This document shows, piece by piece, positions 11,691 through 23,467 of a stretch of DNA of 64,000 nt. A program made the translations under genes and the position numbers. The stretch comes from Malania oleifera (taxonomy: Eukaryota; Streptophyta; Magnoliopsida; Santalales; Ximeniaceae), in NCBI RefSeq assembly GCF_029873635.1, contig NC_080422.1, forward strand, positions 10,757,764-10,821,763. The letters run 5' to 3'. The notes below the pieces were generated by a model, which was not told where the DNA came from, searched no databases, and saw only the letters and a list, made by a program, of their open reading frames with translations. Positions within the stretch are counted from its first letter, which is position 1. Every line of letters begins with the position of its first letter.

Positions 11691-11959
11691 GCCAACAGTT
11701 GAGATTCAACCTCTGATTCAGATGGGCTTGGAGAGGCATAATGTAGAGCTAGTAGGGGATGATCACCAGACATTTATTGCCAACCTAGTGTTACAGCCTA
11801 CCTTACTGTAAAAGATTAAATCGGCTTAGAGGAATGACGTAGAATTGGTAGAATTGATAGTTAAAGTACAGGATAGTCAGGGGGAGGAGTTTAATATTTT
11901 AGAAGATGGAGCTCTGAGGTTCCGAGTCAGACTGTGCGTACTCAGAGATGCTGAAATTA

Positions 11960-13190
11960 AGAGGACTATATTAGAGGAGGCGCACAGATCTTTATACATA
12001 GTTCATCCTGGCAGTACTAAAATGTATCAGGACCTTCGGGAGTCATTTTGGTGGAGCGGTATGAAGAAAGAGATAGCCGATTTTGTGGAGCATTCTTTGA
12101 TGTGCCAGCAAGTAAAGGTTGAGCACCAGAGATCGGTAGGATAGTTGTAGCGACTCCACATCCTTGAATGGAAATGGGATCATATATCCATGGATTTGGT
12201 TACAGAGTTGCCGCCGTCATTGCATGGAAAAAATGCCATTTAGGTGGTCGTTGATCAATTAATGAAGATGACTCATTTCCTCCCAATTAAGATCAACTAC
12301 TCTATGAACAGACTGGTAGAGTTATACATTTAGGAGATTGTTCGATCTCATGGCATGCCAGTATCTATAGTTTTAGACCAAAACCCACAATTTACATCAC
12401 GATTTTGATAAGCTTGTAGGAAGCTTTGGGGTCTCAATTAGCATTCAGCACAACTTTTTATCCTCAAACTGATGGGAAGATAGAAAGGATGATCCAGATA
12501 CTTGAGGATATGTTACGAGCATGTGTGCTGGATTTTGGGGGTAATTGGACCCAGTATATGTCGATGGTAGAATTTGCATATAATAACAGTTACCAGACTA
12601 GCATCAAGATGACACCGTATAAGGCATTATATGGTAGAAGGTGCCGTTCTCCACTACACTAGGATGAAAGGCAAGTTTTGGGTCCAAAATTAGTGCAGCA
12701 AGCGTATAATAAAGTCCGATTTATTAGAGACAGATTCAGTGTAGCTTAGAGTTGGAAGAAAAGCTATGCAGATACTCATTGCCAAAAGTTGGAGTTTGAT
12801 GTGGGAGATCAGATATTTCTAAAAGTAGCACCATTGATAGGAGTTATGAGGCTTGGAAGGAAGGGTAAGCTGAGTCGTAGGTTTTATTACCTATTTAAGA
12901 TACTTGAGAGAGGGGGTTCAGTCGCTTACAGGTTAACTTTACCACCAGCTCTGTCCAGAATTCATGATGTATTTCATGTTTCCATACTGAGAAAATACGT
13001 CCCAAATCCCTCCCACGTGATCAGTTACGAAGAGATAGAGCTTAGAGATACTTTAGCATATGAAGAAATACCAGTACAGATACTGACCAGAAAAGAACAA
13101 GAGTTGCGTACCAAGAAAAATTCATTAGTAAAAGTCCTATGGAGAAATCATGCAGTGGAGGAGGCCTCATGGGAGCTAGAATAGGAGATG
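11960..13190 (+). pseudogene. Gypsy-A integrase with chromodomain-like tail, degenerate
   Basis: An HHCC zinc-binding region (HRSLYIVHPGSTKMYQDL, then WWSGMKKEI) is followed by core motifs (FSTTFYPQTDGKIERMIQIL, YKALYGRRCRSPLH) and a C-terminal part with RIHDVFHVSILRKYVP. The tail NSLVKVLWRNHAVEEASWE resembles the chromodomain of Tekay/Del chromoviruses, which steers insertion to heterochromatin. Broken. Confidence 0.85.
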
Positions 13191-13529
13191 CGACAGAAAT
13201 ACCCACATTTGTTCAGTGGGGACCAGTATTAGATAGAGAAGAAACAACTATAGCTCAGATAAAGTAAGTTTTGTTTGACATCGTTTATATAGTACAGAGT
13301 AATGGATGTATAAGTTGTATTTTAAGTTATAGGATAGGTAGTGTTTTGGTTTTGGGAGAATTTTATTTTATGAGTATATTTTTAATCTCCCAGAACCATA
13401 ATTGTAACCACAGTATTCCTCCGCCATAAGTGAGGGTAATTAATAAAATAAGTAGTCAATTTTCCTCAAAGGATGGTGTATAGCGCAGATAGCAAAATTC
13501 GAGGACGAAATTTTATAAGGAAGGGAGAA
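13191..13529 (+). mobile_element. Gypsy-A 3' untranslated region and polypurine tract
   Basis: Non-coding DNA between the integrase tail and the 3' LTR. The family-typical TTCGAGGACGAAATTTT lies just before the purine tract AAGGAAGGGAGAA (13517-13529), which primes plus-strand DNA synthesis. Confidence 0.85.
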
Positions 13530-14060
13530 TGTAGAGATCCAAAAATTATAATAATTAAATAATAGAAAGAAAGGTAAATTAAAAAGAGGATAAAGTAGGA
13601 TTCGTCGACAAATGCCCTGGTTTTGTCGACGAGCTCCCATGTAGTATCCGTCGACGAGTTTTAGTGTTTCATCAACGAAGAGGTACAGAGAGGGAGGTAT
13701 TTCGGACCCATTGGTTCGTCGACGAGCTCATCACCTTCATCGACGAAACCACATGGTCAGCCACCTATAAATATGGAAAAATCAGATTTTGGGCAAGAAT
13801 TTCAGTTGGGTTCTCTTTCTCTCACTAGATTTTCAATCCTCTCACCTTCTCTCTAAGATTTCGGCCCTATTTCTCCCCGTTTCAACGATCAAAAGCTACC
13901 ATGTTGATCCGGGGGAGATTCTCTACAACCTAGCCGGAGCAAAATCTTGGTTTGAGAAGTTTGGGCACTATCCCAAAATCAGAGTAAGTAGGATATTTTA
14001 GGGTTTCCATAGTTATTAGGTCTTTCTGAACCCAGATTTTGTATTTGATGTTGATATACT

Positions 14061-14388
14061 TGTAAGAACCCAACTTGAGTAACGTAGATTAAATAATTAA
14101 GAAAAAGGCAAAAAGGTCATTTGAACAGGCTTAATTGACGAAGCCATTGTTCTCATCGACGAAGGCCCTCGTATTGTTCAGCAACAAAATTCAGAGGTTC
14201 GTCGATGAAGAGATACTAAGAGATTCTGGGAAATTCTGAATCTCAAGTTTGTCGACAAAGCCACCGCGACGTCGATGAACTCCCTTCTTTGACTCATCGA
14301 AGAAGGTGCCGTTTCATCAACGAGGTTGGCTGAGTCAAAGGGGCTATAAATATCATCCTTCATTGCTTAGTCGCTAAGAAAGCTAAAT

Positions 14389-14427
<39 letters not shown>

Positions 14428-15954
14428 GAACTAGTGGAATCTCTCATTCTCTCTTCAATTTTTCGCTGTTCATCCTTTGATTCAACGATCTGACGTTACT
14501 AAGTGGATCAGGGGAGGAATCTCTTCGAGAATAGTGGATCGAATCTTCATTTCAAGGATTTTCGGGTTTTGGCCAAAAATTGAGGTAAAAGTTCGATTTC
14601 ATTTTTGTTTTGGTAAATATGTAGTAGTAAGAATTATAGTGAAGTATAGTACTTTGATGTTTAGGTTTTGGGAACTCAATTTGTTGTTTTGGAGCTATAG
14701 AGTTCGTGTTTTTGTATTCGGGTTAAGGTAAAGAGATTCTGTTTATATCAGTTATTTTTGAAATCAGAATCGGTAAACATGTAGTTTACGATTGTATGTA
14801 TGTTTTGGCTACTTATTTTGAAAAATCTATCAAGTGAAAATATGGGATTTCGGGTTATTGGTTTAGATAAATTTGGGGGTTTCAAGTATCATTTCTATTT
14901 TATTGGAAAATCGTATGTTGTATAAAACTGTAGTATTGAGATAATTGTACCTATATTTGTATTAAACTGTATTCTCGAAATGGAAAATGATATGATTTTT
15001 TGTATACCAAATAAGTGTGGAATGAACTGTTGTATGTAAAATGTTTCAAGTGTGTGAAACAACCATGATGGCTAATTACCATAAACTGAGAGGTATAGGA
15101 ACATGAGTTCCAAAATTATTCCAGGTTTTGTGAAATTTGCCACGTCTCGGCTAATTACCATGGACAAACGCCATATCTCGGCTAAATACCATGGGTAAGA
15201 GTATCCTGCTCTATATCTGAGGGTGTGAAATATCACCTGATCTTTTCGGTTGGCCACCGATGGGTGTGAGTTGACACCGTAGTGGCAATGATATCTCTGT
15301 GGGGCTTCGGCTAATGCCAGGTTATCGGGTGCTCGTATTAGCAAAGTTATTGCTTTGAGGCTTTGGTTATTGTAGGGTATCGGGTGCTTGAGGGTGATGA
15401 CACTGACTGTATATTTGGTATCGTATGTACTAGAACTGGATTGTGAAAATACTGGAACTGTTTTTGTGTTATGTTTTATGTCGAAATAACACTCATATGG
15501 CACACACTGATATAACCTGTTTTTTTCCTTACTGAGAGGTGTCTCACCCCGAATATATAAATATTTTTATAGGACTTTCGAGAAGTCGAAACCAGCATCC
15601 TAGCGTTCGGGAGCATGGGTGTCAGTTAGCTACGTATAGTACTTGAGTAAGTACTTATTTTTCAATCGGGTCATCATTGTTGGGTTTTGGAGACACTTGG
15701 GGTATGTACAGTATTTAGAGCGTAGACTCTAGTCATGTATAGACTCTGGTATGGTATGTTGTATGTATTAGAAAGAATATTTTTGTTGTGTATTTGAGGC
15801 GTATGTATGTGTATGTGAATGTGTATAGGGTTGCGTGTTCCCACAGGGTCGGACCCTCATTTAGTGTAGTATCATGTATGTTTTAATTGATACAGAGAGA
15901 TGTTAGGTTACTAAATTCATACCTGGGGCCCATCTATGGGTTCGAGGCGTGACA
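14061..15954 (+). mobile_element. Gypsy solo LTR of the 35866-element type, 1894 bp
   Basis: It begins TGTAAGAACCCAACTT and ends GGCGTGACA. Flanks are ATACT (14056-14060) and ATATG (15955-15959), consistent with a decayed 5-bp target repeat. Removal restores the Gypsy-A LTR sequence seen at 4450-4465. It carries CGTCGACGAA-type dyads (14135-14325), a TATA box at 14345-14352 and a CT microsatellite at 14391-14426, and closely resembles the LTR at 35866-37577. Confidence 0.9.
14391..14426. repeat. (CT)n microsatellite about 45 bp downstream of an LTR TATA box
   Basis: Eighteen CT repeats. The same placement relative to the TATA box occurs in other Gypsy LTRs of the window. Confidence 0.95.
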
Positions 15955-16141
15955 ATATGGTGTTTGGGATGATTAAACTAAGGTGTTGTGATTTCGGGGT
16001 TTGGGTTTCCAAATACCGTAGGCATGGGTTAAGGATCCCAATGGGTGTTATCTCAGAAACCCAGGTAAAATGATAAATAGTGTATAGGTTAGAAATGTGA
16101 GTATGATAATTATTTTGGATATTCAATTGATTGACAAGGTG

Positions 16142-16142
<1 letters not shown>

Positions 16143-16191
<49 letters not shown>

Positions 16192-16202
16192 GTGTGTGTG
16201 TG
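16143..16202. repeat. (AT)n(GT)n microsatellite, Gypsy-A 3' LTR
   Basis: Counterpart of 4643-4710, with a longer AT and shorter GT part. Confidence 0.95.
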
Positions 16203-16446
16203 TAATTTTAGGGCGTTGAAATTACGAACGCTGCAAGCATGAAACAGGGAAATAATAAACAGTTCTCAGAAAGTCCGGTAAAGGAAATATGTTATGCCAG
16301 TTAAATTAAAAATTTTACCAGTAAAACATAGTATTTGAATATTTACGAAGTATGATTTTTGAATAAATTATATATTGAGTTTTATTTAATTTGTGTGGCA
16401 TGAGAAATACTGGAATATTACAGACTTTAATATAGGTCTACAGAAC

Positions 16447-16602
16447 CATGATTATATAGTATCTTACAAAATAATGATTATATAGTATTTTACATAACCA
16501 TAATTATATAGTATCTTACAGAATCATGATCATACAATATTTTACAGAACCATGATTATACAATATTTTACAGAATCATGATTATATAGTATTTTACAGA
16601 AC
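16447..16602 (+). repeat. 26-bp minisatellite, six units, Gypsy-A 3' LTR
   Basis: Counterpart of 5000-5155 with the same unit number and length, so the array predates insertion of the element. Confidence 0.88.
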
Positions 16603-17465
16603 CATGATATACAGAGCATAGAATCATGACATACAGAAATACATATTATACAAAATTACAGTTATTACAACATCATGGTTAATACAAAGATTTGTAGCAT
16701 CATGGTAAATATAGTTGATATAGAATCTTTGTAAAACAGATAGATGTTATATAGAAATAGTATTATATAGTATCATACTTTGATGGAACAGAGCAGTTTA
16801 CAGAGCACAGTATCGTAGCTATACTGTATAAATAGTACAACAATATGTCTCAGATAGAGTATGGTATTGTCGATCGTGCCACAAGTAGAGTAAAGGGCTC
16901 CCTGGCATCTGGACCAGGTGGAGCGGACCTTTCGTACTATAGGCATATACATACATATGGATACAATTAGACTAGCACTAGTAGGCCAACCAGTGTTTAG
17001 TCTCACCTACGAGCCACGCAACCTTGTCATGAGGGGTTAAATCATGACATACAACCATACAGAGAAGTTTTCAGAATTATAAACATACAGTATACACAGA
17101 AAACAGAGATTATCTATTATAGTTAGAAGTATGATTGAATAGATAACTTAGAATTTATGTATTTTAAATGACATAGGTGTGGGTTATTATACAGATACTT
17201 TTACATGATAACTTATTTACACTTTAAAATATAGGATATGTTGCGAATAAACTCATATGTCTTACACTGGTAATAACATGTTTCTCCTCATAGAGAGGTG
17301 TCTCACCCCAGCGTTATGAACATTTCAGTTAACCTAGAGAGACGTGCAGGGCCGGCTCAAAGATAGAGGAGGTAGCTGAGTTAGCATAGTCTTGGGGTGA
17401 GTCTTAGGGTGAGTACTAGAGCCTCAGCATTTTGGAATTTTTGGGGAATGATGTTTATGTGTGTA

Positions 17466-17466
17466 A

Positions 17467-17512
<46 letters not shown>

Positions 17513-17560
17513 ATGGAGGATCTATAGCAATCTGGTATTGTGTATTTTGGGATATGGTTT

Positions 17561-17604
<44 letters not shown>
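17466..17604. repeat. Two AT/GT microsatellites
   Basis: (AT)n(GT)n at 17466-17513 and (AT)n at 17562-17604, near the end of the Gypsy-A 3' LTR. Frames through them encode only Ile-Tyr or His-Thr runs. Confidence 0.93.
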
Positions 17605-17607
<3 letters not shown>

Positions 17608-17892
17608 TTCCGCTGCATAGATATTATACAGAGAATGCACAGGATACCACAACACCCGCTTTGGACCGTGATGATGACATATATCTATATACAGGGTATC
17701 AGAGTTATGATATATAGTTTGACAACATTTATATAAAAGAAAAAAAATGGTTAGAAATTTTGGGTCGTTACAATTTTAGTTTGATCTTCAATTTGTCTTT
17801 TAAGATCATAGATTTCTGAATTTTGTATATTTTTGCCCTTTTCTTGTAGCTTTTCTTGCTTTTGAGACATCTTGGTAATTTTATTTTCTAGT

Positions 17893-19173
17893 TCATAAAT
17901 ATATGTCCTTTTCATTATCCATGGAAGTTTTGGACTTTAGAACTTCTAGTTCTTTTATTACCTTTTCATTCTTACTTTCTAATTTCTTGGTTTTTAAGTG
18001 TTTTTCTCTTTCAGCAAGTTTTAGAGATTCCAACTCTTTCATTACTCTTTCATTCATGTTTTTTAATGATTTATATCTTTTAGTCACATTAACTAAGATC
18101 TTATGTACCTTGAATAGTTCATTTTGAAGTTTTTCATAAGATGGTATACTTTCATCATTGGATTCAACAGATGAATCATTGCAAGAGTCATTAATTGATT
18201 CGGATGAGAAGCTTTCCTCATTGTCCCATGCCATATAGCAAGCAACCTCTTGGTCACTTGATTCATTATCTAAACTACTTATACTCATATTATCCCAAGT
18301 AGTTGCTTTCATTGCCTTTTACCTTTTCTTTCTGGAATCTGATTTTAAGTTCCGGATTTTTCTCGTATATTTATTCTTTCTTCTAAGAATGTTTGCAAGT
18401 TTCTTAGATATGAAGGCTATTTCTTTTTTCATCCATTTTTTCTTCATCTTCATCACTAGAGTTTTCATTTGAAGCTTTAAAATCAATTGATTCTTGAGAT
18501 TTAGTTTTCCACTTTTTTCATTCATAGACATCTCATATGTGAGAAGGGATCCTATGAGTTCATCTAGAAATGTATTTTTGAGATTTCTTCCTTCCGTAAT
18601 TGCTGTAGCTTTAGGTTCCTATATTAGAGGAAGTCCTCTAAAGATTTTTCGGATCATTTCATAAATTGAGTATGTTTTTCCTAAGGCATTGAGAGAGTTT
18701 ATAATATGTGTAAACCTTATATACATATTTGTTATGATTTCATCTGGGTTCATCTTGAAAGCCTCAAACTCGCTTGTGAGCATGTCAATTCTACTATCTC
18801 TAGCATCTATAGTTCCTTCATAGGTTACTTCTAATTTGTCCCAAATTTCTTTGGCTGACTTACATGCCATGACCCTACTAAACTCATTAGCATATAAGAC
18901 ACAATATAGTGCATTCATAGCACTAGAGTTTACTTGCATTGTTTTGTAATCAATGTCGGTCAAGTATTTTTCTTCTTTAGGAATTTATTTTCCATCTATG
19001 GTTTTAATAGGAATGTAGTCACCATGTGTGACAACCTTCCATACTTTCCAATCCATGGTTTGGATATATATCCTCATTCTTTGTTTCCAAAATGTATAAT
19101 TTAAACCACAAAAGATAGGAGGCCTAGTTGAGGATTGACCCTCTCCAAAGGGAGCTACTCCTCGGTGTGCCAT
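17893..19173 (-). pseudogene. SIRE-like Copia gag, N-terminal and central parts
   Basis: The minus-strand translation starts MAHRGVAPFGEGQSSTRPP, followed by FCGLNYTFWKQRM (the DUF4219-like start of Copia gag). Next come AKEIWDKLEVTYEGT and a UBN2-type core (FRGLP), then a Ser/Glu/Lys-rich coiled-coil-like stretch. It begins about 45 bp after the primer site. The zinc knuckle is on the other side of the Gypsy-A insertion. Broken, few breaks. Confidence 0.85.
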
Positions 19174-19216
19174 ATAGATCTCTATGTAGATACTTGTTAG
19201 GATTAGCTACAACCCC

Positions 19217-19230
19217 TCTCTGATACCAAG
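19217..19230 (-). other. Primer-binding site of the SIRE-like element
   Basis: The minus strand reads CTTGGTATCAGAG directly after the LTR end. It is complementary to initiator-Met tRNA. Confidence 0.88.
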
Positions 19231-21197
19231 TGAAAGTTGAGATGTAGTCCCAAGAGGAGGGGTGAATTGGGTTATTTAAAATTTTCTTTTAATTCTTTTC
19301 AAGAATTCTTTAACCACTTGTTACTTTACCAATCACACAACATAAGCTTATTTACTTATTCAATCCACAAACCAATACTTAACACAAGTAATCAAAACTC
19401 AATCAACCAAGAACTAATCAACAACTTTAAATTAAACAACCAAAGATACCAACTCAAGATATAATATGCAGCTTCTTGGCAATTCTCAGTTTTTACAAGA
19501 ATTCAAGATATTTTCTTGCAGCCCTATGAATATATGTAAGCCCTATGTTGATGGATTTGATTTCTCAATATCATGCTTAATGTGAAATCCATCACTCCTT
19601 CAAAAAACTTGGACTTTGAATAAACTTTCAGTTAATTAGTCTTGGGTGTTAACTAATCAACGTACTCCCTTAAGGTTTCCGCAATTTGTATTGATCAACC
19701 AACGTACTTCCTTTTGGTTTCCGCAAATCCCAAAATCAAATTAATCTTTAGTTTATTTGATATCCAATCCACGCAGTGTATATGATCGAAAATTAAAATC
19801 AACCTTGCAGTTAATATATGCTGAAAACTAAAGAGAGTAAGGAAGGAGAGTGACACCATGTTTTTTACGAGGTTCAGCTTTTCCCCAACTAATGTCCTCG
19901 CCTTTGGCCAATACCACCAAAGGATTCCACTATACCGTTCCTTTCCGAGTGGAACAAATCGTTACAAGCGATACCCCACACTCAAACACTCCTTCAATAG
20001 GAAAGAGCAACGCCTCTCCAAGTGATACCCCACACTCGGTTAGTACAATTTCAAACACTAGATACTTCAATATTTAAATATTAAACTGAAATAAGATTGA
20101 AGCTCTAGTAAGATTTCACCTATATCTCTAGATGATGATCAGCAATAGAAATCAGAGTAGGATGGATCAGCACATCAGTATTCTCAACAAATCAGATTTT
20201 GCAATGAGTGATCAAGAGAGAGCTTTGATAGCAAGATAACTTTCAGCAAAATTTTCAATTCTTGGTATTTTTTTGTTATAATTTGATTTGCAAAACCATG
20301 TATTTATAGGCTTAGAAAAGTAATTTCGTGTTGCCTAAGATTACTTGGAGTATCTGCCAAGTTTTTATAAATTTTAGGGCACAAGAAACCTTTATTTGAA
20401 ATTTAAATCATTTAAAATTTCTAATCGTTAACAGTGTTTAAACGACTGAAGTATCGGGTTCAGTCTTCCGATGTTCCTTAACACACTTATAAATTTGAAC
20501 TAGACACAAGGTTAGACGACTGAACTGAGGGTTCAGTCTTCTGAATTCCTAGATCAGACAACTGAACTGAGGGTTCAGTCTTTTGAGGGTGTACTACTTC
20601 TTCTGTATTTCTTCAAAAAAAATTTTAGTAGACTCAACTAATTATTCAGTCTTTTGAGGAAATTCTTCAATAGACAGAACGAAATCTTCAGTCTTCTAAG
20701 GATGCACCTCAGTCGTCTGGGCTGACCAAATTCAGATTTTTCATTTTTAGTTTTCAAAAATCCTTTTTACTCTCTTGCTTTGATTTCTTATAAAACATTT
20801 TTTGGGATTTTAAATACGGTCTCTAAGTCAATGAATAACCCTATAACAACTTTCAACCTATTTCCATAAGATATTTAAAACATGAAGTACTTACATCATA
20901 TTTCTTAAAGCCTATAACTCTAAGCTTTGAGGTCTTCCATGATATTTTTGCTTTCACTCCATCTTGTCTTCAAGTTTCAATATACTTTGGCAAGTTCTCT
21001 TTAACATTGATGCTCTCATGATCTTCAAGCTTTATTAGATCATCTTTCTTTGGAATATAAGCTTTTATTGATATTTGTGAGCCCTTGACTTTGTATTCTC
21101 TTTCTTGAGTCCTGTCACATCATTACTTAACCAAATATGTTAAGTTCCTCTAATTTGTTACCATCAAAACAAGATTTTAAGTCTTGTAAGGCCAACA
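19231..21197 (-). repeat. 5' LTR of the SIRE-like element (1967 bp)
   Basis: On the minus strand it begins TGTTGGCC at 21197 and ends AACTTTCA at 19231. The TATA box reads CCTATAAATA (plus strand 20301-20310). Upstream of it is a dyad array (20440-20725). The end sequence CCAATTCACCCCTCCTC is the family hallmark. Confidence 0.88.
20440..20725 (-). repeat. U3 dyad-motif array, CAGTC/GACTG type
   Basis: About 6-8 copies of a motif whose arms read GACTGAA and TTCAGTC, about 40 bp apart, for example in 20447-20475, 20517-20550, 20565-20590 and 20640-20665. It is the most degenerate of the Copia arrays in the window. Confidence 0.7.
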
Positions 21198-21229
21198 CAT
21201 ACTCTGACTCAATATTGCCCTTTTTATAA

Positions 21230-23197
21230 TGTTGACTCTACGAGTCCAATCTTGTTTTGATAATGACAAATCACTTGATCTTTGATCTGTGCATTGAGTT
21301 TGTGAACAGGACTTACACTAAGCATGCACGGAAAGTCAACAAATCTTGGCAAGATCCATGGAACTCAAAGAGTACGGGAATCAAGATGCAAGTGGCAAAG
21401 TTCAAGAATATCTTGGGAAAGGGTATTTAGAACTCATGTACTTACATTTTCATTTGATTTAATTTGAGGCTCATTATAATTTAGAATGGTTTTAGGATTC
21501 ATGCATTTCATGTACATCATTAGGAAACTCTCATGGACCTTGAAATTTTTTCAAAATCATGAAAAATATGTTTTATGAAAGACCCATGAAAAGGAGTCAA
21601 GCAAATTTTTAGTTAGATATGAAAATTTGAGAAAATGGGGACTTCGGTCGCCTGAACTTAAACCTCAGTAGCCTGAAGAATTTCTTCGGTTGCCTGAAGA
21701 TTAAGTTCAGTCACTTGAAGAATTAAATGGAGAAGACAGAACCTGGCCGAGGCTCTTCGGTCGCCTGACCTTGGAACCTCAGGCGCCTGAGTTGACACTT
21801 CAGGAGCCTGAAGTGGAGTTTGGTTGTCTGAACTCGCGGGAAAGCCTAAAAATCAGTTGTTTATTAAAAAGACACGCGAAGTATCTTATTGATCCAACGG
21901 CTGAGATTAATTCTAAGGGTAATATACTATATATTATGAATATCAAAACCCTAGAATAATAGACAAGACACATAATAAGAAAAATATACATCTCATTGCA
22001 AGTCTTGAACCCTAGAGTTGATTCTCTACACTTCAATCTTCTTCCATCTTCTTTGGGAAAATCTCTACTGAAATCAAAGGGGCATTCATTTATCCAACTA
22101 AACCTTAATCCAGTATTAAGGTTTGATCTTTCAAGTTATTACTTTTCAAGAACCGCTCATCTCTTTACGTGTTTATCATTAGAAAGATGTTTTGATCTTG
22201 AGTATGTATTCACATATAAAAACTGATTTTTGAAAAGATCATGTTTTGAGTAAAACTTGTTAGCTTGGTTGATTGATTTGTGATTCAAGAAGTATATAAA
22301 CACATATATATATTGTTCATAGGGCTTCTTATTGAAAAACCTATGTTGATTAAGATATTGGAACTTGAAGGAAAACTTTGTGGTTTTTGTTGAGTTATAT
22401 TCAAGGCAAAGTTTTGTAAACCTACGTTGATTAAAATATTGGAACTTGAAGGAAAACTTTGTGGTTTTTGTTGAGTTGTATTCAAGGCAAAGTTTTGTTA
22501 AATAGCTTACTTCAAATATACTTGTGCATCTTTACAAAGTGAATCAAGAACCCTAGTTGACTCCAAAGCTTTCCAAATATATTTTCACTTGGGAATTTTG
22601 ATTTAAAAAAAAAAAAAAGGATTTGTGTGTTGAGGCATATCATACATAAAACGAGTTTATCGTTTTCATACATTTACGACCTTCAAGTTATATCATATGT
22701 TAATGTGCTAGGAAATTGAATTGTACTCACAAACTTTTGTTAGAAGCATTATTTTGAGTGTTATTTTCAGATTTCATTGTAAATACGGATCGGGTTGTGA
22801 ACCGGGTGTGAGGAGGAAGCTAGACCTCTTGTGAGCAGTGGATAAGGAGGGAGTTGTACCTCTTGTAAGCAGCGGTTTGTAAGGGAAGTTCCGTCCCACT
22901 TTAAGGAACAGGGTTTTTAGTGAATCCATGAGTGATTGCTTAAGGCGAGGACGTAGGCCAAGTCAGCTGAACCTCGTAAAATCGCGTTTGTCTTCTCTCT
23001 TCCTTTTACTCTTTATTTTCCGCGTTATATTTAAATTGAGTATATTGCATGCATAGATAGGATTGCCACACACATACATAATTGAGCAACAAGAAGTAGT
23101 TGGCAAATTGATAAGAAGTGTGTAAAAGGAAACTAAGTGGCTTAATTTTTTTTATATCCAATTCACCCCCCCTCTTGGGATTACACCTTAATCAACA
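21230..23197 (+). mobile_element. Copia (SIRE-like) solo LTR, 1968 bp
   Basis: It begins TGTTGACT and ends AATCAACA. Flanks are TATAA (21225-21229) and TATAG (23198-23202), a target repeat with one change. Same subfamily as 8583-10469 in the opposite orientation. No primer site or coding sequence. It sits next to the 5' end of the SIRE-like element, within Gypsy LTR sequence. Confidence 0.9.
21640..21835 (+). repeat. U3 dyad-motif array, about 8 copies, TTCGGTCGCCTGAA type
   Basis: Near-palindromes such as CTTCGGTCGCCTGAAC, CCTCAGGCGCCTGAG and CTTCAGGAGCCTGAAG, spaced about 20-50 bp apart, mirror the array in 9862-10053. Confidence 0.85.
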
Positions 23198-23383
23198 TAT
23201 AGTAAATATGCCTATATATGCCTAGAAGATACAACCTGATTTGTAAGACTAGCGTCATTATGCCATCACATACACATGCGACATGTTTCCCCCCATGATT
23301 GGTTGTGCGGCCTGAAAGCTGCATCTAGAAAATAGTCGGCCGACTAATGTTAAGTCAAACATATAAGTAGTACGATGGTGTCT

Positions 23384-23409
23384 AATCTCTCTCTCTCTCT
23401 CTTGCTCTT

Positions 23410-23464
<55 letters not shown>
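23384..23464. repeat. (CT)n microsatellite
   Basis: About 80 bp of CT repeats with two CTTG interruptions. Frames through it encode Leu-Ser or Arg-Glu runs and are not genes. Confidence 0.95.

Positions 23465-23467
<3 letters not shown>

Larger units (their letters stand above)
3895..17772 (+). mobile_element. Gypsy-A: Tekay-like Ty3/gypsy element with both ends, target repeat ATTTT
   Basis: The element starts TGTAGAGA, ends GTTACA and is flanked by ATTTT at 3890-3894 and 17773-17777. Parts in order: 5' LTR 3895-6297, Met-tRNA primer site 6301-6312, gag, protease, reverse transcriptase, RNase H, integrase with a chromodomain-like tail, polypurine tract, 3' LTR 13530-17772. It is inserted in the SIRE-like gag. 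A Copia solo LTR (8583-10469) lies in pol and a Gypsy solo LTR (14061-15954) in the 3' LTR. The coding region is broken in more than ten places. The two LTRs differ by roughly 8-10% by eye, so the insertion is old. Confidence 0.92.
13530..17772 (+). repeat. 3' LTR of Gypsy-A, enlarged by a solo LTR
   Basis: It begins TGTAGAGATCC and ends GGGTCGTTACA. After removal of the 1894-bp solo LTR (14061-15954) its length is about 2.35 kb, like the 5' LTR. TATA box at 13766-13773, 26-bp units at 16447-16602, AT/GT microsatellites at 16143-16202, 17466-17513 and 17562-17604. Confidence 0.9.
1..21197 (-). mobile_element. SIRE-like Copia LTR retrotransposon, gag-bearing, no pol recognised, runs off the left edge
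   Basis: Read on the minus strand, a 5' LTR (21197 to 19231) is followed by a Met-tRNA primer site, a gag region (19173-17893, then a zinc knuckle at 3849-3538), about 1.5 kb of non-coding DNA, a polypurine tract at 1990-2003 and the start of a 3' LTR at 1989. The element is split by the Gypsy element 3895-17772 and its 3' LTR is split by a solo LTR. No protease, integrase, reverse transcriptase or RNase H is recognisable between the zinc knuckle and the polypurine tract, so this looks like a non-autonomous, gag-only member. It is an old, broken copy. The LTR end with its CCAATTCACCCCTCC-type sequence and the gag type point to the SIRE/Maximus lineage (inference from family knowledge). Confidence 0.8.
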
